Below are positions 1 to 5,659 of a stretch of 7,391 bases of DNA, piece after piece. Under the pieces are notes generated by a model. That model ran no database searches. It was not told where the DNA came from and worked only from the letters and a program-made list of their open reading frames with translations. The DNA comes from Dehalococcoidia bacterium (GTDB lineage: Bacteria; Chloroflexota; Dehalococcoidia; UBA2979). The position numbers were made by a program, and so were the translations under genes. Location: NCBI GenBank assembly GCA_030745285.1, contig JASLOV010000311.1:1-7391 (forward strand), written 5' to 3'. Positions within the stretch are counted from its first letter, which is position 1. The number at the start of each line of letters is the position of its first letter.

Positions 1-1
1 C

Positions 2-1582
2 GAGGATCGTGAGTCGTGGGGGCGGCGGCTGTTCACGGCGATGCGCGATATCGATGCCGCGGTCGCCGCGGCCTTTCCCGAGGAGCAGTCACGACGCCGC
101 TGGTGGCAGCTCAAACGGGGGCACTCTCCCGCAGCCGCACCACCCGCCCCGTCCGCCCAGCCCGAGGCCGCGTCGGACCTTGACCGCCTGCTCGCCGTAT
201 TGCGTGCGCCGCCAGCCTCGCTCGACCCGCTGCCGCCGTCGGACTGGCTCGCGCGGCTGCTGCCGGAGTGGGAGGTGCTGCGGGCGCGCCCACACATCGC
301 GCCGTTCCACGAGCACCCGATCGACTCGCACGTCATGCGCACCGTCGACGAGGTGCGCCTCACCGCCGCCTCGGACGAGGACCGCACCGGCACCGACCAG
401 GTCGCCCGGGAGCTCCCCGACCAGGACGAGCTGCTGCTGGCGGCGTTGCTGCACGACATCGGCAAGGGGCACGACGGGGATCACTCAGAGGTCGGCGCGG
501 TCATCGCCGAGCGCTTCGGCTCTCGCGCGGGCCTCGATGCCGAGATGACGGGCCGGCTCTCGACGGTGGCGAGGCAACACCTGCTGCTGCCCACCGTCGC
601 CACCCGCAGGGACATCTCAGACAGTCGCGTGATCGCCGAGACCGCCTCGCTCATCGGGGACGCACGCACCCTACACCTGCTCTACCTCGTCTCCGTGGCG
701 GACGCCCGAGCGACCGGCACGGAAGTCTGGAGCCCGTGGAAGTCTCAGCTGATGCGATCGCTGTACCAGCGCGTGCTGGAGGAGCTTTCTGGCGCAGCGC
801 CGGATGCGGCCACGGCCGCGCGGGTGCGCGAGCAGTCGGCCGTCGGCGCGCTGGCGGGTGCGTTCGCATCCGCCGAGGTGGAGGAACACCTGCACCGGCT
901 GCCACCAGGGTACGTGCTGAGCACCCCGCCCGAGGCGATCGGCGCGCACCTCCAGCTGATCGCGGAGGCCGACGGGGAAACGGCCCTGCGCTGGGAGTCG
1001 CTCGATGGCTATGATCGCATCACGCTGGTCACCCGTGACCGGCCCGGCGTGCTCTCGCTGCTGACCGGCACGCTGGCGGCGCACAACGCCAACGTGCTCG
1101 GTGGCGCCGCCTACACGCGCGACGATGGCGTGGCGATCGACGTCATGCACGTCAACGACGCACTGGGGCGAGGGATCGACGAGCGCCGCCAGCAGCGCAT
1201 CCTCGACGCCGTTCCGCTGGCGATGACCGACCAGTTCCCCGTCGATCAACGGCTCGCCGAGACCCGGGCCACCTACCATGCCGTGCCGCGCCTCCCCATC
1301 TCGACGACGGTGCTCGTCGACAACCACGACTCGGAGCACTACTCGATCATCGAGGTCCATGCCGCCGACCGGTTGGGCCTGCTCTACACGCTCACCCGCG
1401 TGCTGCACGAGCTGACGATCGACATCCACCTCGCGAAGGTCGACACGATCGGCGCGGAGGTCGTCGATGCCTTCTACGTCCTGCGTCAGAACGGCCGCCG
1501 CGTGGAGCAATCGGACGAGATCGAACGCATCGAGCGTCGCATCGTGGAGGCGGTCGCCGCGCTCGATGAGGTGTCCGTCTAG
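2..1582 (+). CDS. glnD: GlnD-type PII uridylyltransferase/uridylyl-removing enzyme, C-terminal part (5' partial)
   Basis: GlnD adds UMP to, and removes it from, the PII nitrogen-signalling protein according to glutamine level. The frame is open to the left edge, so the gene starts outside the window and the ATG at 41 is internal. The nucleotidyltransferase domain is not in view. Counting from that ATG, visible parts are a PII-uridylyltransferase linker (about 65-100, with HEHPIDSH); the HD phosphohydrolase core with HDIGKG at 138-143 and GDHSE at 146-150; the GlnD-typical ADARAT...WSPWK segment at 220-233; ACT domain 1 (about 327-400, TRDRPGVLSLL); and ACT domain 2 (about 434-505, ADRLGLLYTL). 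In this family the HD domain removes UMP and the ACT pair senses glutamine. An Ala/Pro-rich stretch at 30-45 looks like a flexible linker. The gene converges on the NUDIX gene. The family call is firm; the uridylyltransferase activity itself cannot be judged here. Confidence 0.93.
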   Translation, partial: EDRESWGRRLFTAMRDIDAAVAAAFPEEQSRRRWWQLKRGHSPAAAPPAPSAQPEAASDLDRLLAVLRAPPASLDPLPPSDWLARLLPEWEVLRARPHIAPFHEHPIDSHVMRTVDEVRLTAASDEDRTGTDQVARELPDQDELLLAALLHDIGKGHDGDHSEVGAVIAERFGSRAGLDAEMTGRLSTVARQHLLLPTVATRRDISDSRVIAETASLIGDARTLHLLYLVSVADARATGTEVWSPWKSQLMRSLYQRVLEELSGAAPDAATAARVREQSAVGALAGAFASAEVEEHLHRLPPGYVLSTPPEAIGAHLQLIAEADGETALRWESLDGYDRITLVTRDRPGVLSLLTGTLAAHNANVLGGAAYTRDDGVAIDVMHVNDALGRGIDERRQQRILDAVPLAMTDQFPVDQRLAETRATYHAVPRLPISTTVLVDNHDSEHYSIIEVHAADRLGLLYTLTRVLHELTIDIHLAKVDTIGAEVVDAFYVLRQNGRRVEQSDEIERIERRIVEAVAALDEVSV

Positions 1583-1663
1583 CCAGACTTCACGGGTCGC
1601 CCTTCGACGGGTCAGGGTGAGAGAGCCAACCGCCGTGTGCCACCGAGAGCGAGCGGGACGCGC
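1583..1663. other. Convergent intergenic gap between glnD and the NUDIX gene
   Basis: These 81 bases separate two converging stop codons. They contain a short direct repeat (CGGGTC at about 1594 and 1609) and a weak GTCG/CGAC dyad between the copies. There is no T-run on either side, so no intrinsic terminator can be supported, and no reading frame here is convincing. Confidence 0.5.
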
Positions 1664-2134
1664 CTAGAGCCGGTTCACCCACTCCGCCAGCCGCTGCTCG
1701 ATGCCGTCCGGGTAGACCCGGTGCGTGCCGGCCAGCACCTCCGCCAGCGGCAGCCACCGCACGACGAACTTCGCTCCGCCCTCGTCGGCCTCGATCGGCG
1801 AGAGGTCGTCCGGCTCCTCGCCCGGCACGAAGCGCGCGACGAACTCGAACACCACCTCATGGCCGGGCTGGCCCTCGAAGGTGTAGAGGTTCTCGATCAC
1901 GCCCAGCCGCTCGGTCACCTCGATGCGCCGGCCGGTCTCCTCGATCAGCTCACGGGCGACGGCGGCCTCGGCGGTCTCGCCGAATTCGACTTCGCCGCCG
2001 AGCGCGCGGTAGAAGGTCTCCTGCTTCACCGAGTCGTGCCCCTCCACCAGCAGCACGTGGTCGCGGTGGATGATGGTGGCGATGGCGATCACGCGCAGCC
2101 GCGGATCGCGCGGGGCGGCGTGTTCGGCCATCAC
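1664..2134 (-). CDS. NUDIX family hydrolase
   Basis: A small (about 156 aa) cytosolic NUDIX pyrophosphohydrolase, a family that cleaves nucleoside diphosphates linked to another moiety. The NUDIX box is nearly complete: GGEVEFGE, seven residues, then RELIEETG (about residues 46-69). It gives the metal-binding glutamates, although the hydrophobic residue usually found after the last Gly is Arg here. The length suits a single-domain enzyme. The frame can start at GTG (2134) or at the next codon, ATG (2131); the ATG is more likely, and no strong Shine-Dalgarno sequence marks either. The gene is divergent from ccr and convergent with glnD, so it is probably transcribed alone. The substrate cannot be predicted; oxidised nucleotides, ADP-ribose and similar compounds are all possible. 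Confidence 0.9.
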   Translation of the reverse strand: MMAEHAAPRDPRLRVIAIATIIHRDHVLLVEGHDSVKQETFYRALGGEVEFGETAEAAVARELIEETGRRIEVTERLGVIENLYTFEGQPGHEVVFEFVARFVPGEEPDDLSPIEADEGGAKFVVRWLPLAEVLAGTHRVYPDGIEQRLAEWVNRL

Positions 2135-2151
2135 GGTCCCATCGGTACCTG

Positions 2152-2180
2152 TTCGAACCTACGAGCGGTGGTGATAGCAT
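2152..2180 (+). promoter_or_regulatory. Candidate ccr promoter
   Basis: TTCGAA (2152-2157) and TAGCAT (2175-2180) are separated by 17 bases, which fits a weak sigma-70-type -35/-10 pair in the only AT-richer stretch between the divergent NUDIX and ccr starts. The -35 match is poor (3 of 6) and the -10 is moderate (4 of 6). This is inference only. Confidence 0.25.
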
Positions 2181-2184
2181 ACGC

Positions 2185-2206
2185 GCGCTGTCCGCGGGGA
2201 CGGCGC
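2185..2206 (+). other. 9-bp hairpin in the ccr leader
   Basis: GCGCTGTCC and GGACGGCGC flank a GCGG loop, forming a 9-bp stem with one G-T wobble. It lies just after the candidate -10 and 30 bases before the ccr ATG, so it would form near the 5' end of the transcript or act as a DNA dyad for a regulator. There is no T-run, so it is not an ordinary terminator. Whether it is functional is unknown. Confidence 0.45.
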
Positions 2207-2235
2207 TCCATCACAGAGGGCGAGCGGGAGATTCC

Positions 2236-3489
2236 ATGGCCGACGAGAAAGACATCTACGCGCTCGGCGAGACACCGCCGCTGGGCTACGTGCCACAGCG
2301 CATGCACGCCTCCCTGATCCGCGAGGAGCGCTTCGGCGAGCCGAAGGACGCCTTCGCGGTCGAGGAGATCGACGTCCCGCCCGTCGGACCGAAAGAGGTC
2401 CTGGTCTGGGTGATGGCGGCCGGCACCAACTACAACAACGTCTGGGCGGCGCTCGGCACGCCCCTGAACGTGATCGGCCAGCGTCAGCGCGGGGGCGCCG
2501 AGGAGGACTTCCACATCGGCGGCTCCGACGCCTCCGGCGTCGTCTGGGCGAAGGGCGACGAGGTCACGAACGTCGACATCGGCGACGAGGTGGTGCTCTC
2601 GTGCGGACGGTGGGACGAGGACGCCGCCGACATCAAGGCCGGCGTCGACTCGATGAGCTCGTCCTCGAACCACATCTGGGGTTACGAGTCGAACTGGGGC
2701 TCGTTCGCGCAGTTCACGATCGTCGACCACTACCAGTGCCACCCCAAGCCGCCGCAGCTCTCGTGGGAGGCCTCCGCCGCCTACATGCTGACCGGCGCGA
2801 CGGCGTGGCGCATGCTGCACGGCTGGCCGCCGCACGTCGTCGAGGAAGGCGACCCGGTGCTGGTCTGGGGCGGCACCGGCGGCCTCGGCTCGATGGCCAT
2901 CCAGATCGTGCGCGAGGCCGGCGGCATCCCCATCGCCGTGGTCTCGGACGAGGCGAAGTTCGAGTTCTGCCTGCAGATGGGCGCGCAGGGCGTGATCAAC
3001 CGCAAGGAGTTCGAGCACTGGGGCCGCCTGCCCGACATCGACGACGCCGAGGCCTTCGGCGAGTGGATGAAGGGAGCGGGTGCGTTCCGCAACAAGTTCT
3101 CGGAGGCGCTGGGCCGCCGCGGCGCGCCGAAGATCGTCTTCGAGCACCCGGGCGAAGCCACCATTCCGACCTCGATCTTCCTGGTCGACAACGCCGGCAT
3201 GGTCGTGATCTGTGCGGGCACTTCCGGCTACAACGCCGATGTGGACCTGCGCTACCTCTGGATGCGCCAGAAGCGCTTCCAGGGCTCGCACTTCGCCAAC
3301 ACGCAGCAGGCCCGCGAACTGAACGACATGATCACGGAGGGCCGCATCGACCCCGCGCTCTCGCGCACCTTCCAGTTCGATGAGATCGGGGCCAGCCACC
3401 AGCTGATGTACGAGAACGCCCACCCGCCCGGCAACATGGCGATCCTCGTCAACGCCCCGCAGGAGGGCATGACGGAGCTGCCTGCGTAG
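2236..3489 (+). CDS. ccr: Crotonyl-CoA carboxylase/reductase
   Basis: Ccr reductively carboxylates crotonyl-CoA with NADPH and CO2 to ethylmalonyl-CoA. It serves the ethylmalonyl-CoA pathway for C2 assimilation or supplies extender units for polyketides. The 417-aa product is a medium-chain dehydrogenase/reductase, slightly shorter than typical Ccr (about 430-447). Visible family blocks are NYNNVWAALG (65-74), HIGGSDASGVVWA (93-105), WGYESNWGSFAQF (148-160), LTGATAWRML (185-194), the NADPH-binding loop GGTGGLGS (212-219), VFEHPGEATIP (301-311), VVICAGTSGYN (323-333) and QGSHFAN (349-355). The CO2-pocket residues known from the Kitasatospora enzyme (Asn, aromatic-Glu pair, His) have counterparts in NYNN, Y150-E151 and H352, which argues for carboxylation and not simple reduction. 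GGGAG at 2226-2230, 5 bases before the ATG, fixes the start. No other ethylmalonyl-CoA pathway gene is in view. Confidence 0.93.
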   Translation: MADEKDIYALGETPPLGYVPQRMHASLIREERFGEPKDAFAVEEIDVPPVGPKEVLVWVMAAGTNYNNVWAALGTPLNVIGQRQRGGAEEDFHIGGSDASGVVWAKGDEVTNVDIGDEVVLSCGRWDEDAADIKAGVDSMSSSSNHIWGYESNWGSFAQFTIVDHYQCHPKPPQLSWEASAAYMLTGATAWRMLHGWPPHVVEEGDPVLVWGGTGGLGSMAIQIVREAGGIPIAVVSDEAKFEFCLQMGAQGVINRKEFEHWGRLPDIDDAEAFGEWMKGAGAFRNKFSEALGRRGAPKIVFEHPGEATIPTSIFLVDNAGMVVICAGTSGYNADVDLRYLWMRQKRFQGSHFANTQQARELNDMITEGRIDPALSRTFQFDEIGASHQLMYENAHPPGNMAILVNAPQEGMTELPA

Positions 3490-3682
3490 GTCACGGCGGC
3501 CGTGCGTTGCGCGGCGCGCATGTCCCTTATGGCGGGATTATCTGCTTGCGTTAACTCGGCATATTAGAGGACACATACCTCCCGAACACACGACTTGACT
3601 CCCCTCCTCTGAGGGAGAGTATTGTGCGGTCGTTCGGAGGCGGCCTTGTGCGCCGGCCGCGGACGATGGGCGGTGATGCCTC
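3490..3682. other. Intergenic region after ccr
   Basis: This stretch holds a small CACGG/CCGTG dyad right after the ccr stop (3492-3504), which has no T-run and so is only a doubtful terminator. It becomes clearly AT-richer at about 3530-3600 and contains the promoter-like element listed separately. No coding frame is convincing before the lipoprotein leader at 3683. Confidence 0.5.
3595..3625 (+). promoter_or_regulatory. Candidate promoter with an inverted repeat in its spacer
   Basis: TTGACT (3595-3600) is a near-consensus -35, and TATTGT (3620-3625) could be the -10, although the 19-base spacer is long. The spacer is almost entirely a dyad: ACTCCCCTC (3598-3606) pairs with GAGGG-A-GAGT (3611-3620), with one bulged A and a CTCT loop. 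An inverted repeat between -35 and -10 is a typical operator position, and MerR-type activators use 19-base spacers. It would drive the lipoprotein leader at 3683. The match is seen in the sequence; the function is inferred. Confidence 0.35.
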
Positions 3683-3862
3683 ATGAGATCACGACCTAAC
3701 CTCCTCGCGATCGCGACCGCGGTCACACTGCTGTTGGCTAGCTCGGCGGCGTGCAACTCGCCCTCCGCGCAACCACCCGCCCCCGCGCCCGCACAGCACC
3801 CTACTGGTAGATCACCAGGTCCGGCCGCGAGTCGAGGCCCTGAATGCGGTCGGGCTCCATGA
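3683..3862 (+). pseudogene. Truncated lipoprotein gene (signal peptide and linker only)
   Basis: A 59-codon frame begins MRSRPNLLAIATAV, continues through a hydrophobic core and ends its signal in LASSAAC, a good lipobox (Cys at 24). After it comes an Ala/Pro/Gln-rich linker typical of exported lipoproteins (about 25-40). GGTGA at 3672-3676, 6 bases before the ATG, is a plausible ribosome binding site, and the candidate promoter at 3595-3625 lies upstream. The lipoprotein-like sequence ends at about base 3800, exactly where the convergent secreted-protein gene has its stop codon. Codons from 3801 to the TGA at 3860 are only the antisense of that gene and look random (Gly/Pro/Arg). The body of the lipoprotein seems to have been lost at a breakpoint at about 3800. 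It could instead be a genuine tiny lipoprotein or a chance frame. Confidence 0.45.
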
Positions 3863-4787
3863 TCGGCTCGTCCCAGTCGTAGAAGAGCTTGATCGCCGGG
3901 CGCTCCGCGTACGGGGCGAGTGAGAACGTGTCGTATCCGGCGAGCTTCGCGCCCGGGGGGCCAAAACCGTCCATGTCGATCACAACCTCGACCTCCGGCA
4001 CGTCGAGGTAGCTCTCCGTGTCGGTGAGCATGAAGCCGAGGAACTGGTGCAGGATCAGCGCCTTCGGCGGCAGGTTGTTGCGCCGCACGATGCCGGCGAG
4101 GTACTGCTGCACGGCGTTGACGTCGGCTGCGCCGAGCGTGCCGATCACCTCGCCCGGGGCGAGCCCGCTGCCTCGCGTCGCCCACTCCGGGTCGAGCGCG
4201 AGGTGGACGAACGGCTCCGCGAGCACGCCGGCCAGCAACTCGACCTCCGCCAGCGGGTCCGCCCAGCCGATCTGGATGTCGATGATCAGCAACTGGCCCC
4301 GCTCCCGCGCCAGCTCCACCCAGTACGCCAGGTCCTCGTCGGGCATGCGCTCCAGGTAGCTGCCGTCGGCCTCCGGCCACGGCTGGGCGACGGCGGTGAT
4401 CAGGTGCAGCGCCGGGACGACGTCACGATCGCCGTTCAGCTCGTCGTAGCGCGCGGCCACGAGCGCGACCTCGTCGGCGGCGCGCTCCGGCGTGTAGACG
4501 CCAAGCGCGCCCATCTTCGGCACGCCGGGGTGACCGTAGAAGGCGACGACCTGGGCGCTGGCGAAGACCGACGGCGGCCGCGGCGCCAGCACGCGCTCGG
4601 CGCCCCACTCGCTGGGGCCATCGGCGGCCGGGAAGGGCCGCGCAAGCGCATCGATGGATGGGGAGGCGGGAGCGAAGGCCGCGCTCGTTGCCCCGGGGAG
4701 AGCCACGACCACGAGCAGGAGGAGGACGGACAGGCCCACCCGATGCAGGGGTTGCAGCACACTTCGCTCCCGGCACCACCCCGCCAT
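3801..4787 (-). CDS. Secreted TIM-barrel-like protein of unknown function
   Basis: I do not recognise a named family, but the pattern resembles exported hypothetical proteins of Actinobacteria and Chloroflexota. The start is set at the ATG at 4785-4787 because AAGAAGGG lies just upstream; the longer frame to 4853 has no such site and would put about 22 unlikely residues before the signal. From this start (328 aa) there is a basic n-region (R6, R8, R16), a hydrophobic core (about 17-30) and a small-residue cleavage region (SAAFA, about 35-39). There is no lipobox, so it is probably secreted or anchored by an uncleaved signal. The body has strand-end acidic motifs in series: VVAFYGHPG, LLIIDIQIGWAD, LALDPEWA, LILHQF, VVIDMDGFG and KLFYDWDEP. 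Such carboxylates suggest a glycoside-hydrolase-like barrel. It reads away from nfuA and converges on the lipoprotein leader, overlapping its 3' part. Confidence 0.8.
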   Translation of the reverse strand: MAGWCRERSVLQPLHRVGLSVLLLLVVVALPGATSAAFAPASPSIDALARPFPAADGPSEWGAERVLAPRPPSVFASAQVVAFYGHPGVPKMGALGVYTPERAADEVALVAARYDELNGDRDVVPALHLITAVAQPWPEADGSYLERMPDEDLAYWVELARERGQLLIIDIQIGWADPLAEVELLAGVLAEPFVHLALDPEWATRGSGLAPGEVIGTLGAADVNAVQQYLAGIVRRNNLPPKALILHQFLGFMLTDTESYLDVPEVEVVIDMDGFGPPGAKLAGYDTFSLAPYAERPAIKLFYDWDEPIMEPDRIQGLDSRPDLVIYQ

Positions 4788-4807
4788 GCCCTTCTTGCGA
4801 AGGACCA

Positions 4808-4827
4808 CGCCCCTCGCGGGAGGGGCG
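4808..4827 (-). other. 8-bp perfect hairpin in the leader of the secreted-protein gene
   Basis: CGCCCCTC and GAGGGGCG flank a GCGG loop with no mismatch. It sits 20 bases upstream of the chosen ATG (4787), between the candidate -10 and the ribosome binding site, so it should lie in the mRNA leader or act as an operator. There is no T-run. The structure is seen; its role is unknown. Confidence 0.45.
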
Positions 4828-4843
4828 CCCGCGCCACTGTACC

Positions 4844-4852
4844 CTAATAGCA
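4844..4852 (-). promoter_or_regulatory. Candidate extended -10 promoter for the secreted-protein gene
   Basis: Read on the minus strand, TGC-TATTAG forms an extended -10 element. It lies in the AT-rich patch (4840-4895) between the secreted-protein gene and nfuA. A TTGATG further upstream is 20 bases away, too far for a standard -35. Transcription would start about 50 bases before the ATG. The evidence is weak but the position is sensible. Confidence 0.3.
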
Positions 4853-4991
4853 CACTTGAATAAACACCTCATCAATTTCACAGCCGTAATAATGCGAACG
4901 GCGCCGGAATGGATTTGCGGGGCACTCAGTTGGCGAATCGACTACCCTGTTCTGCGAGGCTCACTCACGGACAACCATCGCGGAGGCGAAG
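4853..4991. other. Divergent intergenic region upstream of nfuA
   Basis: This is the most AT-rich stretch of the window, including TTGAAT (4856-4861) and TAATAAT (4887-4893), and it must carry the promoter for the nfuA-radical SAM pair. I could not assign a -35/-10 pair with acceptable spacing. No coding frame with family features is present. Confidence 0.4.
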
Positions 4992-5609
4992 ATGCCCGGC
5001 GAAGACAGCGGCTCGGACGCTCAGCACCCGGTCAAACTAAAGGTCAGCGAAGCCGCCGCAGAGCGGCTGAAGTCCGTGCTCGAGGGCTACGAGAACCCCG
5101 TCGCGGGCATCCGCATCGCCGTCTCCGGGCGGGGGCCGCAGGGCTTCCAGCACTCACTGGCGATCATCGAGGCCGGCGAGGAGCCGCAGGGCGACCCGCG
5201 CGTCGAGGTGGAGGGCATCACCTTCTTCGTCGAGGCGCGCAACGCCAGCTACTTGGACGGTGTCGCCATCGAGTACGACGGCGGCGCGGCCGGCGGGATG
5301 CTGCAGTTTGAGAACCCCAACGCGCTCTGGAAGGACCCGCTCAGCCAGAAGCTGCAAGACCTCTTCGACACCCAGATCAACCCCCAGATCGCCTCGCACG
5401 GCGGCTCCGTCACGCTGCTGGAGGTCGATGTGCCGAAGGCCTACATCGAACTCGGCGGCGGCTGCGTCGGCTGCGGCATGGTCGATGTCACCCTCAAGCA
5501 GGGTATCGAGGTGGCGATCATGGAAGCCGCGCCTGAGATCACCGAGGTGATCGACGCCACGGACCACGGCTCCGGCGACAACCCCTACTACAAGCCTTCG
5601 AAGAAGTAG
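4992..5609 (+). CDS. nfuA: NfuA-type Fe-S cluster carrier protein
   Basis: A cytosolic carrier that holds a [4Fe-4S] cluster, usually between two subunits, and hands it to apo-enzymes. In E. coli, NfuA supplies aconitase and restores the auxiliary cluster of the radical SAM enzyme LipA. The 205-aa protein has the two-domain NfuA layout (E. coli NfuA is 191 aa). Residues about 15-107 form a degenerate A-type (IscA/HesB-like) domain, with KVSEAAAERLKSVL at its start and no Cys at the usual ligand positions. The NifU C-terminal domain (about 114-190) carries SHGGSVTLLEVD and GGCVGCGMVDVTLKQGIE, with C158 and C161 as the only cysteines. The tail DATDHGSGDNPYY matches the end typical of NfuA. GGAGG at 4982-4986, 5 bases before the ATG, supports the start. 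It lies 50 bases upstream of the radical SAM gene in the same direction and is probably co-transcribed with it. Confidence 0.9.
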   Translation: MPGEDSGSDAQHPVKLKVSEAAAERLKSVLEGYENPVAGIRIAVSGRGPQGFQHSLAIIEAGEEPQGDPRVEVEGITFFVEARNASYLDGVAIEYDGGAAGGMLQFENPNALWKDPLSQKLQDLFDTQINPQIASHGGSVTLLEVDVPKAYIELGGGCVGCGMVDVTLKQGIEVAIMEAAPEITEVIDATDHGSGDNPYYKPSKK

Positions 5610-5659
5610 CGCAGTAGCCGTCGCAGCCGGAGCCGCAGCCGCGCCGCGGTGACCCCTCG

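Noticed and set aside
41..1582. glnD starting at the ATG at 41
   Set aside because: The frame is open to the window edge upstream, and GlnD has a nucleotidyltransferase domain before this point, so the ATG is internal.
2131..3423. Long 430-codon minus-strand frame over ccr
   Set aside because: It is an antisense shadow of a clear ccr gene, with Arg/Val/Asp/His-rich composition and no family motif.
4788..4853. N-terminal extension of the secreted protein to 4853
   Set aside because: The ATG at 4787 has a good ribosome binding site and places the signal peptide at the N-terminus; the extension covers the leader hairpin.
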